This document shows positions 45,380-54,496 of a DNA stretch of 64,000 nt, piece after piece (within the stretch, counting starts at the first letter, position 1; each line of letters starts with the position of its first letter). The notes beneath the pieces were generated by a model. It saw only the letters and a program-made list of their open reading frames with translations. It was not told the origin of the DNA and ran no database searches. The stretch comes from CALZJC01 sp041574955 (GTDB lineage: Bacteria > Acidobacteriota > Thermoanaerobaculia > Multivoradales > JAHEKO01): assembly GCA_041574955.1 (NCBI GenBank), contig JBFGNS010000001.1, positions 52,830-116,829 of the forward strand, in the 5' to 3' direction. Made by a program: the position numbers and the translations under genes.

Positions 45380-47281
45380 TCAGCGTTCCAGATACGACAG
45401 CGCGCGCTGCGACACGATCGCCACCGGGTCGGCAGCGAGCTGGGTGAGGGTGGCCAGGTTCTCGGGCCGCGCGAAACGCCCCAGCACGTCGACGCAGGCC
45501 AGGCGCACCAGCCAGTCCTGGTGGCCGGCCGACTCGCGGAACAGCGCCTCGTCGTCGTCGATGGCGCAGGCCGCCAGCGCGCGGAAGCCGTGACGCTGGA
45601 TCTTGGGCTCGTCGGCGCCGGTCAGCTCGCGCAGCTGCCGGCGGGCGGCGGGGCCGCCGATCCGGCCGAGGCTCTCGATCACCAGCGGCGCGAGCGCCGG
45701 CTCGCCCGACTCCAGCAGCGTCAGCAGTGCCGGCACGCTCTCACGGTCTCCGAGCTCACCGGCCGCTCGGATCAGGTCGGGCTTGGCGGACCGCTCCAGC
45801 GCGGCGCGCAGCGCCGGCAGCAGCTCCCGCAAACCGGCCTGCACCGCCAGCTGGGCGGCGACGTCGGCCCAGGTGTCGGGCTCGTCCTCGAGCCAGCGCT
45901 TCCAGGGCAGCCGGCGCAGCACCGCCGGCCGGTCGGCCATCTGCGAGACGGCCTCCAGCCGCTGGCTCTCCGGCAGCTCGAGCAGCCGCTCGGCGATCGC
46001 CGGCGCCGGCTCGCCGAGGTGCGCGGCCAGCACCAGGCGGTCCTCGGCGCGCATCTCGGGCCGCTCGTGGCTCGCCGCCTCGACCGCCTGCCGGTGAGCG
46101 CGCAGCGCCGGAGTCAGCTCGGCGCGCGACGGCCGCGGCAGGCGCAGGTAGAGGTCGAGCAGCGGCCGGCCGAACCCCTCCTCGCTGCGCCGCGTGAGCA
46201 GCTCCACGATCGGCGCGATCTGCTGGGCGTCGTCCTCGCGCGCCAGGGCGGCCGCCAGCTCCGCGAGCGCCACCTGGCGTGGATGCCGCGCCGCCAGCAG
46301 GTAGCCCCAGTAGCGCTGCACCTTGCGGCGCTCGAGCAGCGTGCCGATCAGGTCGGGTCGGCGTGCCAGACAGGAGGGTAGCGGCGCCGCCTCCGCGGCT
46401 CCGCCCGCCAGCAGGTTGAGCGCCTCGGCGTCTTCCGGCCCCGGCCCCAGCGCCAGCAGGCAGCGGGCGGCCGACACCCGCACCTCGGCGTACGGGTCGC
46501 GCAGCCGTTCGGCGAGCGAGGCGCGCAGCTCGTCCCACGGCCGGGGGGCGCGTTGCAGGCCCTCCGCGACGTGCGCCAGCAGCCCGAGCATGGTCTCCGG
46601 GTCGAGCTGCTCGTGGTAGCGCAGCCAGTGCGTGCCGAGGGAACGAAAGGCGCGTCCGCCGCCGATGCGGGCGAGCGCTTCGGCGGCCAGCGGTCCGATC
46701 ATGAGGTCGGTCAGCAGGCGGCTCAGCGGCGGCACCGCCTGTGCCGACCGCAGGTCTCCGAGCGCCTGCACGGCGGCCATCTGCAGCCAGGCGTCGGCCT
46801 CCAGGAACGGCAGCAGGTCGGGGATGGCGCGCGCATCGCCGAGGCGGCCGACCGCGACGATGGCGGCCTGCGCGATGTTGGCATCGTCGTGGCCGAGGAT
46901 CGCGCGCAGCGGCTCGAGGGCGCGCGGATCGCGGATGTGGTCGAGGATCAGCACGGCCTGCAGCACCAGGTCGGGATCGTCGTCGTGCAGCAGTTCGACC
47001 GCCAGCGAGAAGCTGCGGGTGCCGCGCAGCTTGAAGATCTCGAGGCCGGCGTTGCGCAGCACGGCGTCGGCGTCGTCGCGCAGGTACCGCACCAGGGTGT
47101 CTTGCGACAGCACCGTGGCGCCGACCCGCAGCGCCCGCTCGCGGACGCCGGGGCTGGGGTTGCGCAACAGCAGCTCCAGCGCCTCGGCGCGCTCCTCGAG
47201 CGACAGCGACGGCAGCCGGTCGAGCAGCTCCATGCTGCCGTCCCAGTCGGGCGTCGTCGGCGCGGCGGCGGATTCGCTCAT
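45380..47281 (-). CDS. HEAT-repeat scaffold protein in chemosensory operon
   Basis: 633 aa of tandem HEAT / PBS-lyase-like helical repeats, such as IAQAAIVAVGRLGDARAIPDL and PLVIESLGRIGGPAARRQL. No enzymatic motif, signal peptide or membrane helix. The ATG has an AGGAGAG ribosome site. It sits between the MCP and cheR genes with gaps of 48 and 5 bp, so it is co-expressed with them. HEAT-repeat proteins in chemosensory clusters (for example FrzB-like or Cpc7-type loci) are thought to be scaffolds; that role here is inferred. Confidence 0.85.
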   Translation of the reverse strand: MSESAAAPTTPDWDGSMELLDRLPSLSLEERAEALELLLRNPSPGVRERALRVGATVLSQDTLVRYLRDDADAVLRNAGLEIFKLRGTRSFSLAVELLHDDDPDLVLQAVLILDHIRDPRALEPLRAILGHDDANIAQAAIVAVGRLGDARAIPDLLPFLEADAWLQMAAVQALGDLRSAQAVPPLSRLLTDLMIGPLAAEALARIGGGRAFRSLGTHWLRYHEQLDPETMLGLLAHVAEGLQRAPRPWDELRASLAERLRDPYAEVRVSAARCLLALGPGPEDAEALNLLAGGAAEAAPLPSCLARRPDLIGTLLERRKVQRYWGYLLAARHPRQVALAELAAALAREDDAQQIAPIVELLTRRSEEGFGRPLLDLYLRLPRPSRAELTPALRAHRQAVEAASHERPEMRAEDRLVLAAHLGEPAPAIAERLLELPESQRLEAVSQMADRPAVLRRLPWKRWLEDEPDTWADVAAQLAVQAGLRELLPALRAALERSAKPDLIRAAGELGDRESVPALLTLLESGEPALAPLVIESLGRIGGPAARRQLRELTGADEPKIQRHGFRALAACAIDDDEALFRESAGHQDWLVRLACVDVLGRFARPENLATLTQLAADPVAIVSQRALSYLER

Positions 47282-47329
47282 CTCGGCTCTCCTGGGCCGC
47301 CTCCGCCTGGCTGGCGGCGGCGGTCGGTG

Positions 47330-49285
47330 TCAAACGCTGAACGCATCGGCGATCTGCTGCAGCTTCTCGGCCTCTTCGACCAGGCTGCGGGTGGCCGCCG
47401 ACAGCTTCTCGGTGCCGAGCAGGTTCTGGTGGGCGATCTCGGCGATCTGCTCCACGGCCCGCACCACCATGTCGCCGCCGCGCTTCTGCTCCATGCCGGC
47501 CTGCGCCACCTGCTGCGTCATGTCGTTCATCGACTCGACGGCGCGCAGGATCTCGCGCGCGCTCGCCGCCTGCTCCTTGGCGGCGTAGGCCAGCTGGCGC
47601 GTGGTCTGCTGCATGTTGGTGGAGGTGCTGACGATCTGCGCCGCGCCCTGGCTCTGCTCCTGGGTGGCCGAGGCCACCTCGGCGACCAGGGCGGTGGTCT
47701 TGGTGACCGAGTCGACGATCTCGTGCAGGATGCGCTCGGTCAGCTCGACCGCCGACTGGGTGTCGGTCTGCACGCTGTCCACCAGGCTGGCGATCTCCTG
47801 GGTCGATTCGGCCGATCGCTCGGCCAGACGCTTGACCTCGTCGGCGACCACCGCGAAGCCGCGCCCGGCGTCGCCGGCGCGCGCCGCCTCGATGGCGGCG
47901 TTGAGCGCCAGCAGGTTGGTCCGATCGGCTATCTCGTCGATGATGCGGACGATCTTGCCGATGTTCTGTGCCGACGAGTCGATGCCGGCGATGGTCTCGG
48001 ATAGCTGGCCGCCGCCCTCGCGCGCCGAGGCGGCCGCCTCGGTCGACACCGAGTCGACCACCTTGACCTTGTCGGCGATCGAGTGGATCGAAGCCGTCAT
48101 CTCCTCGATGGTGGCGGAGGTCTCCTCCACCGCCGACAGCAGGCTGTCGGAGTTGCGCGCCACCTCGTCGATCGAGGCGCTCATCTCCTGGATCGAGGAC
48201 GAGGTCTGCTCGACGTTGGTGGCCAGCGACTGGGTCGAGCGGGCGACGCTGTCGATCTGGCTGGCGATCTCGACCATCGTCGACGACGTTTCCTCCGTCG
48301 CCGACGACTGGTTCTCGGCGCCGGTGGTGATGGCCTGGGTGGAGTCCGAGATCTGCTCCGCCGAACCGCGCACCTGGTTCGAGGTGGCCTTGAGACCGCC
48401 GATCATCTGGCGCAGGTTGAGGCTCATCGTGCTCAGCGCCTGGCCGAGCACGTCGGCCTCGGAGCGCGGCGTGGCTTCGGCGGCGAGGTTGCCGGCCGCG
48501 ATGGCGTCGGCGACGCCGGCCATCTCGCGCAGATAGGTGACCATCTTCGACATCGAGCCGGCGAGCCTGCCGACCTCGTCGCGCGAGCGAACGGTCATTT
48601 CCGCCCCCAGGTCACCTTCCGCCAGCCGGTCGGCGACTGCCACCGCCTCCTCGAGCGGCCGCGTCATGGCGCGGCTGAGCAGCAACGACAGCGCGATCAG
48701 CAGCAGCAGGCAGGCGCCGATGATCAGCGAGATGCGCAGGATGGCGCTCTGGCCGTTGCTGCGCACCGCCTCGAACGCGGCATCCATCTCCTTGACCTGG
48801 CGCAGGGTCATCGCCTCGAGCCGGCCCTGCAGCCGCTCGTACGCCTTGCGCGTCGCCTCGAGATCGGGCAGGAGGGCGGCGCTGGCGCCCTCGTCGATCA
48901 GCCGCCGGGCGGTGTCGCGAGCCCGCCGGTAGTAGCTCTGGAACTCGCTGGCGATGGTGTCGAGCAGCTCGGCGTCGAGCAGCGGGTTTTGCTTGCCGGT
49001 CTCCAGCAGCTCGAGGAAGCGGTTGCGAGGCGTCTCGCTGATCGCCAGCAGGTCGGCGTCCCGGGCGCCCGCCGCAGCGTCCAGCCGGCGCTCGATGTCC
49101 ACCAGCGTGCTCTGCAGGTCGCGGCTCAGGTTGAGGGCCGGGAAGTTACCGGTCTGGATGCGCTCGAGCAGCTCCTGGTTCGACTGGCCGCCGAGCCGCA
49201 CGGCGATCAGGATGAGCAGGAAGGCGAGCCCGGCGAGGGCCGGGAGCAGCAGGATCTTGCGCCGAAAGCTCAGGTTCTTGAACAT
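47330..49285 (-). CDS. methyl-accepting chemotaxis protein
   Basis: 651 aa. TM1 is near 10-30 ([21 protein letters not shown]) and TM2 near 185-210 ([21 protein letters not shown]). Between them is a ~150-residue periplasmic four-helix-type sensor. HAMP segments ([21 protein letters not shown]) lead to the signalling domain with the hairpin tip [20 protein letters not shown]. Many Glu/Gln sites for CheR/CheB are present. No C-terminal CheR-binding pentapeptide is seen. It is in the same operon as cheW and cheA. Confidence 0.93.
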   Translation of the reverse strand: MFKNLSFRRKILLLPALAGLAFLLILIAVRLGGQSNQELLERIQTGNFPALNLSRDLQSTLVDIERRLDAAAGARDADLLAISETPRNRFLELLETGKQNPLLDAELLDTIASEFQSYYRRARDTARRLIDEGASAALLPDLEATRKAYERLQGRLEAMTLRQVKEMDAAFEAVRSNGQSAILRISLIIGACLLLLIALSLLLSRAMTRPLEEAVAVADRLAEGDLGAEMTVRSRDEVGRLAGSMSKMVTYLREMAGVADAIAAGNLAAEATPRSEADVLGQALSTMSLNLRQMIGGLKATSNQVRGSAEQISDSTQAITTGAENQSSATEETSSTMVEIASQIDSVARSTQSLATNVEQTSSSIQEMSASIDEVARNSDSLLSAVEETSATIEEMTASIHSIADKVKVVDSVSTEAAASAREGGGQLSETIAGIDSSAQNIGKIVRIIDEIADRTNLLALNAAIEAARAGDAGRGFAVVADEVKRLAERSAESTQEIASLVDSVQTDTQSAVELTERILHEIVDSVTKTTALVAEVASATQEQSQGAAQIVSTSTNMQQTTRQLAYAAKEQAASAREILRAVESMNDMTQQVAQAGMEQKRGGDMVVRAVEQIAEIAHQNLLGTEKLSAATRSLVEEAEKLQQIADAFSV

Positions 49286-49301
49286 GGAGAATCTCCGACG
49301 G

Positions 49302-49943
49302 TCAGTCGTCCGCGGGCTCGGCCGGCTGGCCGGGCAGCGTGAGCAGGGGCTCGACGTCGAGCAGCTTGAGGGTTCCGGTGCCTGACTGCCAGCTGCCGCG
49401 GACCGCCTCGCCGGCCTCCGCCGGCGCGGCTTCGACGGCGCTCAGCGCCAGCTTGAACACACGGTCGACCGAGTCGACCAGCAGGCCGATCGAGCGGGCG
49501 CGCGCGTCGAGCACCAGGACGCGGCTGGCATCGCCCGGCGGGGCGGCCGGCAGCTCGAGGCGGGCGCGGAGATCGAGCAGCGGGACCACCCTGCCGCGCA
49601 GGTTGAACACGCCCAGTACCGGAAACGGAGCGTGCGGCACCGGCGTCAGCTCGACCATGCGCAGCACCTCCTGAACGCTGGCCACGGGCAGGCCGTACGG
49701 CTCGCCGGCAAGGGTGAACTCGACCCAGGTCTCGAAGACCTCGCGCTCCTCTTCCTGCTCGTCGCCGAGCTGCAGGCTGTCGGTGAAGGTGTAGATGCGA
49801 TCGGCTGCCGTGGGGCCGGCCGGCTCCTGCTCACCGGCGCCCGCCGCCGGGTCCCCGGCGCCGTCGAGCGCCGACAGCACCTCGTCGGCCAGGCCCGATG
49901 GCGGCAGGCGGGGACCCCGGCCGGGCTTCTGCTCGTCGCTCAA
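49302..49943 (-). CDS. cheW: CheW-like scaffold protein
   Basis: 213 aa. An unstructured N-terminal extension of about 70 residues precedes the CheW domain ([23 protein letters not shown], then [23 protein letters not shown] and [14 protein letters not shown]). It links CheA to the MCP. The TTG start overlaps the cheA TGA (TTGA), so there is no other plausible ribosome entry; longer readings would overlap all of cheA's C-terminus. The N-terminal extension is unusual for CheW. Confidence 0.9.
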   Translation of the reverse strand: MSDEQKPGRGPRLPPSGLADEVLSALDGAGDPAAGAGEQEPAGPTAADRIYTFTDSLQLGDEQEEEREVFETWVEFTLAGEPYGLPVASVQEVLRMVELTPVPHAPFPVLGVFNLRGRVVPLLDLRARLELPAAPPGDASRVLVLDARARSIGLLVDSVDRVFKLALSAVEAAPAEAGEAVRGSWQSGTGTLKLLDVEPLLTLPGQPAEPADD

Positions 49944-51454
49944 GCCGCCGCTCCGACGGTGGGCTCGAGGGCGGTCAGCGCCTGGGCATCGAGGATCAGG
50001 ACCACCCGCCCATCGCCGAGCACCGTCGAGCCGCCGACCCCGGGGAGCCCGTGCAGCAGGTCGTCCAGCCCCTTGACCATGATCTCGAGCGGTCCGCGGG
50101 TGGCGTCGACGACCAGGCCGCGCAGCCGGCTGCCGGCGCTGATGACCACCACGAACCCCTCCGGCCGTGCCTCGGTGCGGGTGCCGAAGCAGCGACCCAG
50201 GTCGAGCAACGGCAGCTCTCGGCCGCGCCACTCGAGCGCCTGTCGCTGCCCGCCGGACGGCAGCCGCAACGTCTCGAGGATGGCTGAGACCGGCAGGGCG
50301 TACTCGCGCCCGTCGGCCGCCAGCAGCATCGCCCTGGCGATCGACACCGACAGCGGCAGGCTGAGGCGGAAGCGGGTGCCCACGCCCTTGCGGGTAGCCA
50401 CCTCGATGGTCCCGCCACACCGGCGCACGGCATCCAGCACCACGTCCATGCCGACGCCGCGGCCGGCGCTCAGGTCGGCGCCGACGCGGGTCGACAGGCC
50501 GGCGTGGAACAGCAGGCCTTCGACATCGTCTTCGGGCACCTTGATGCCGCGCTGCTCGGCGGCGGCCCGCAGCCGGTCGAGGTCGATACCGGCGCCGTCG
50601 TCGAGCACGTCGAGCTGCACCTTGTCCGAGCGCACCGCGGCTTCGACGCGCACGATCCCGGTGGGCGGCTTGCCCGCCCGCCGGCGTCGTGCCGGCGTCT
50701 CGATGCCGTGCACCACCGAGTTGCGCACCAGATGCCCGAGCACGTCGGTAGCGGCGTCGATCAGGGTGCGGTCGACCGAGGTGGTGCCGCCCCGCGCCTC
50801 GAAGCGGACCTGCTTGCCGGCGCGCTCGGCCTCGTCGTGAACGACGCGGCGCATCCCGCCGAGGATGGTGCTGACCGGCACCATGCGCAACGCGAGCACC
50901 TCCTGCTGCAGGTCTTCGAGCATCCTGTCGAGTGCGTTCCACGCCTCCTGGCAGCTCTGCCAGGCCGTCGCCTGCCGGTCGTCACCGTTGGCCGCGGCGC
51001 GGCCTTCGCCGATCGCCGCGCTCAGGCGGTGGCGGACCTGGAGCTGAGCGGCCAGCCGGTCGATCATCTCATCGAGCCGGGAGTAGGAGATGCGCACGCC
51101 GCCGCCGGCCGCGAAACGGCCGTCGCCGGGCTCACCGGCGCCGCGCAGCTCGCGCAGCCCGGCGCGCAGCTCGTCGAGACCTGTCAGCAGCGGCTCGACC
51201 GCCGGCCGCTCGCCGGTCAAGCCGTCGGTCGCGTCTTCCAGCCGGTGGGCCGTGCGCTGCAGCGACTCGAGCCCCATCATGCCGGCGTTGCCCTTGAGGG
51301 TGTGCAGCTCACGGCGGGCGCGTCGGACCAGGTTCTCTCGCTGCTGGTCGCCGGCGGCCGGCAGATCCAACAGCAGCTGTTCCAGCCGTCCGATGCGCTC
51401 CTCGGACTCGGACATGAACTCCGACAGCAGCTCCGCGAGTGGTCCGTCGCTCAT
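49940..51454 (-). CDS. cheA: chemotaxis histidine kinase CheA, lacking P2
   Basis: 504 aa. The P1 HPt domain has phospho-His H51 in ELHTLKGNAGMMG. A short linker leads directly to P3 dimerisation, P4 ATPase (HLVRNSVVHGIE, DVLDDGAGID, GRGVGMDVV) and the P5 CheW-like domain. I do not see a P2 CheY/CheB-docking domain, which makes it about 150 residues shorter than enterobacterial CheA. The ATG 51454 (MSDGPLAELLSEFMSES) is the family-like start. It heads the minus-strand operon and is divergent from cheY. Confidence 0.93.
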   Translation of the reverse strand: MSDGPLAELLSEFMSESEERIGRLEQLLLDLPAAGDQQRENLVRRARRELHTLKGNAGMMGLESLQRTAHRLEDATDGLTGERPAVEPLLTGLDELRAGLRELRGAGEPGDGRFAAGGGVRISYSRLDEMIDRLAAQLQVRHRLSAAIGEGRAAANGDDRQATAWQSCQEAWNALDRMLEDLQQEVLALRMVPVSTILGGMRRVVHDEAERAGKQVRFEARGGTTSVDRTLIDAATDVLGHLVRNSVVHGIETPARRRRAGKPPTGIVRVEAAVRSDKVQLDVLDDGAGIDLDRLRAAAEQRGIKVPEDDVEGLLFHAGLSTRVGADLSAGRGVGMDVVLDAVRRCGGTIEVATRKGVGTRFRLSLPLSVSIARAMLLAADGREYALPVSAILETLRLPSGGQRQALEWRGRELPLLDLGRCFGTRTEARPEGFVVVISAGSRLRGLVVDATRGPLEIMVKGLDDLLHGLPGVGGSTVLGDGRVVLILDAQALTALEPTVGAAA

Positions 51455-51508
51455 GACGGCGCCGATTATCCTCGCTGGCAGTCGCAGGTTGTCAAGGGAA
51501 GCTTCCGC

Positions 51509-51537
51509 TTGAATCGGCAGGTGGATTCGGCTACTCT
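51509..51537 (+). promoter_or_regulatory. putative promoter for the cheY operon
   Basis: TTGAAT (51509-51514), 17 bp spacer, TACTCT (51532-51537). The spacing is ideal and it ends 66 bp before the cheY TTG, in the 150-bp divergent gap between cheA and cheY. Confidence 0.5.
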
Positions 51538-51603
51538 CCCGGAGGGTTGGATCGCGGCAGCTGGACTCTGGGGCAAGGAGCTTAGAGGGCACTCCTCAGG
51601 GAG

Positions 51604-51990
51604 TTGAACGCTTTGCTACCGAAGAAAGTACTCATCGTCGACGACTCGAAGCTCATCCACAAGATGTTCGAGGTGATGCTGCGCAAGTTCACCCTGGTGC
51701 ACGCGCAGGACGGCCTCGAGGCGCTGCAGCGGCTGACCGAGAGCCCGGAGATCGATCTCATTCTGCTGGACATCAACATGCCCAACATGAACGGGCTCGA
51801 GTTCCTGAATCAGGTCAAGCAGAACGCCGCCTTCGCCGAGATCCCGGTGATCATCGTCAGCACCGAGGGCAAGGAAGAAGATACCATCCGGGGCCTCAAG
51901 GCGGGCGCTTCGGCCTACATCAAGAAGCCCTTCCGCAGCGAAGAGATCCTGGACATCATCGAACGGCTGAGCAACGCCGGGTCTGGATGA
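51604..51990 (+). CDS. CheY-like single-domain response regulator
   Basis: 128 aa. The receiver has the acidic pair D13, D14, phospho-acceptor D56 (LILLDINMPNMNG), Thr/Ser in VSTEG and the Lys in YIKKPF. No output domain. A TTG start at 51604 is used; CTCAGGGAG upstream is a weak ribosome site. It is divergent from cheA, the likely phosphodonor, and overlaps the GAF-domain gene by ATGA. Confidence 0.9.
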   Translation: MNALLPKKVLIVDDSKLIHKMFEVMLRKFTLVHAQDGLEALQRLTESPEIDLILLDINMPNMNGLEFLNQVKQNAAFAEIPVIIVSTEGKEEDTIRGLKAGASAYIKKPFRSEEILDIIERLSNAGSG

Positions 51991-52745
51991 GCGAGCGGCC
52001 CCCGACAGCAGTGCCGACGGACTCCAGCAAGCTCGTGGCCGAGCTGCAGCAGGCGCTGGAGCGAGCCGCCGAGCTGATCCACACGTTGCAGGAGCACTCC
52101 ACCGGCACGCCGCCGGGCACCGTCGACCCCGGTGCCGAAAAGCTCGGGCACCTCCGGCACCGGCTCGCCACCGCCGAGTCGGAGCTCAACGAGCTGTCGA
52201 GCCGGCTGGTCGAGACCGAGCATCAGCGCGGCCGGCTGATGAACCTCTACGTCGCTACCTACCAGCTGCACGCCACGCTCGACCTCGAGGAGGTCCAGGC
52301 CACGATCGGGGAGATCGCGCGCGACCTGCTGGGCGCCGAGCGGTTCCTGCTGCTGATCAAGCAGGGCGAAGACTCGGAGTGCGAAGTGGCCCTGCAGCAG
52401 GGGCTCGACACGGTGACGCAGAGCCTCTACGCGGACGGCCGGTACAACGGTGGCGACCTGATGGTGGATCGCACGCTGGCCGACGGCGTGCTGCGGCTCG
52501 GGCCGGAAGAGGGCTCGGAAGCGCTGGCGGTGGTTCCCCTGACGGTGCAGGGAGTGACGGTGGGCGCCATCGTGCTGCTCAAGCTGTTCGACCACAAGCC
52601 CTCCCTGACCGCCGAGGACCGCGATCTGCTCGATCTGCTGGCGGCGCACGCCGCCTCGGCGCTGTTCGCGGCTCGCGTCTACTCGACCACCGACCGCAAG
52701 CTGCGCACGCTCGAGAGCCTGCTCCAGCTGGTGCGCGGCGGCTGA
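51987..52745 (+). CDS. coiled-coil GAF-domain protein
   Basis: 252 aa. Residues 12-85 are a likely coiled coil (LVAELQQALERAAELIHTL, then LRHRLATAESELNELSSRL). Residues about 90-240 are a GAF domain (LMNLYVATYQLHATLDLEEV, then ALAVVPLTVQGVTVGAIVLLK). It could sense a small ligand or pass a signal by dimer rearrangement; no catalytic domain. Its ATG overlaps the cheY stop, so it belongs to the chemosensory output side. Confidence 0.85.
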   Translation: MSERPPTAVPTDSSKLVAELQQALERAAELIHTLQEHSTGTPPGTVDPGAEKLGHLRHRLATAESELNELSSRLVETEHQRGRLMNLYVATYQLHATLDLEEVQATIGEIARDLLGAERFLLLIKQGEDSECEVALQQGLDTVTQSLYADGRYNGGDLMVDRTLADGVLRLGPEEGSEALAVVPLTVQGVTVGAIVLLKLFDHKPSLTAEDRDLLDLLAAHAASALFAARVYSTTDRKLRTLESLLQLVRGG

Positions 52746-52834
52746 CACCGCCGGCCGTTGCGCTGTTCGCGACGGAAAAAGCGGGCTAGGATCTTGAGCG
52801 AGTCGCACGCTGGCGCGGTCCGGCGCGATCGGGC

Positions 52835-54496
52835 ATGAGCATCTCCGGCAATCTCGAAGACGTCTCGGTGGCCGAGGTGCTCCAGTTCGTGCACATCGGC
52901 CGGCGCACCGGCACCCTGGCGATTCGCAGCCCGCAGGGGCGGGGCGAGGTCGGCTTCCACCGCGGTCGGATCATCAACGCCTGGTCGCCGAAGGCCAAGA
53001 AGCTGGGCGACCTGCTGCTATCCCAGGGCCTGCTCGAGCGGCGGCAGCTCGACGAGGCGCTGCGCCTGCAGGAGTCGGAGCGACCGCGGCGCTCGCTGGG
53101 GCAGATCCTGGTCGACGGCGGCCTGGTCAACGCCGTCGGGCTGCGCAAGGCGGTCGCCGGGCAGATCGAGGAGACCGTCTACGAGCTCGTCACCTGGCGT
53201 GAAGGCAGCTTCGAGTTCGCGCTCGACGAGCTGCGCCCGATCGACGACATCGCGGTCTATCCGGGTGACATCCTGCCGGACATCAACCTGAACACTCAGA
53301 TGCTGGTGCTCGAGGCGCTGCGCATCTTCGACGAGAAGAACCGCCGCTCGGCTCGTGAGCGCGAGGCCGACCAGCCGCCGTCGGCGGGGGCGGTGGATCG
53401 CGAGACGGCCGAGCTGTTCGACGGGGGTGCGACGGACGAGAGCCAGCTGTCGACCGCGAGCGGCGGGCCGCTCGAGGGCGATGCCGAGATCGAGGCGACC
53501 CTCGAGAGGCTCTCGGCCGGCGCCGGCGCGGCGGACGCCGCGGTGCCGGGGGTCGAGGCCCTGGCGGCCGGTCTCGAGCCGCCGCAGCTGCGCGTCCAGC
53601 TGGTCAGCGACGACGAGCAGCTGGCCGGTCTCCTCGAGCAGCCCGAGCTGGCGGAGGTGGCCGACCTCACCGCGGTGGAGCTGATCGACGCCGGGCTGAC
53701 CTTGCCCGGCCAGTCGGCGCCGCTGGTGCTGCTCGATCTGCGCGCCGGCCGGCATTCGGCGCAGGCCGTGTCCGACCTGCTGCGCACCCGGCCGCACGCC
53801 TCGGTGGTGGCGGTGATCGACAACGAGCGCCAGTCTGCGGAGGCCTACGCCGCCGGTGCGCTGGCCGCCGTGCCCGCCGACTCCCAGGCGGTGGCCGCCT
53901 GTCTCAAGTCGGTGGCGCGCGAGCGGCGCGAGGTGTGGGCCGGGGAGCTGCAACCGGCCCGCCGTAGCGCCGCCTTTGCCCGCCTGCGGCGGGTGGTGGC
54001 CGACCTGCGCTCCGGCCTGCTGTCGGCCACCGTGGCTCTCAACCTGATGAACGTCATCTCCGAGTCGGTCGAGCGCGCCATCATGTTCCTGGTGCGTGAC
54101 CGGCGGCTGATCGCGCTGGGCGCCTTCGGCTACAGCATGAGCGGCGCGCCGCTCGCCGGCCTCACCCGCAGCCTCGAGCTCGACCTGGACAGTCGCAACG
54201 CGCTGAGCGAAGCGATCGACGACGGGCAGACGCGGTCGCTCAGCTTCGACGACGCCGGCTTGCCCGAGCGGTTCGCCCAGCTCGTGGGGCGGCCGCGAAC
54301 CGGTCAGATCGTGGTGTTCCCGGTGCTGGGGAGCCGCCAGGTGATCTCGGTGATCTACACCGACAACGGTGCCCTCAGCCGGGAGATCGAGGAGATCGAG
54401 ATCCTCGAGCTGGCGGCGGCGCAGGTCGGCGTGGCCTTCGAGAACGAGCTGTTGAGACGTAAGATGGCGCGTGAGACTGCGGAACACGAGGCATGA
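52835..54496 (+). CDS. DUF4388 / MshEN-like / GAF multidomain regulator
   Basis: 553 aa. The N-terminal DUF4388 domain (MSISGNLEDVSVAEVLQFVH, then GTLAIRSPQGRGEVGFHRGRI) is followed by MshEN-like helices (KLGDLLLSQGLLERRQLDEAL, then LGQILVDGGLVNAVGLRKAV). A middle segment (about 250-350) resembles a degenerate receiver. A GAF-like domain ends the protein (about 385-545). DUF4388 is frequent in Myxococcota and Acidobacteriota gliding/pilus regulators. MshEN domains can bind c-di-GMP, but the key motif is not certain here. It overlaps the next gene by ATGA, so the two act together. Confidence 0.82.
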   Translation: MSISGNLEDVSVAEVLQFVHIGRRTGTLAIRSPQGRGEVGFHRGRIINAWSPKAKKLGDLLLSQGLLERRQLDEALRLQESERPRRSLGQILVDGGLVNAVGLRKAVAGQIEETVYELVTWREGSFEFALDELRPIDDIAVYPGDILPDINLNTQMLVLEALRIFDEKNRRSAREREADQPPSAGAVDRETAELFDGGATDESQLSTASGGPLEGDAEIEATLERLSAGAGAADAAVPGVEALAAGLEPPQLRVQLVSDDEQLAGLLEQPELAEVADLTAVELIDAGLTLPGQSAPLVLLDLRAGRHSAQAVSDLLRTRPHASVVAVIDNERQSAEAYAAGALAAVPADSQAVAACLKSVARERREVWAGELQPARRSAAFARLRRVVADLRSGLLSATVALNLMNVISESVERAIMFLVRDRRLIALGAFGYSMSGAPLAGLTRSLELDLDSRNALSEAIDDGQTRSLSFDDAGLPERFAQLVGRPRTGQIVVFPVLGSRQVISVIYTDNGALSREIEEIEILELAAAQVGVAFENELLRRKMARETAEHEA

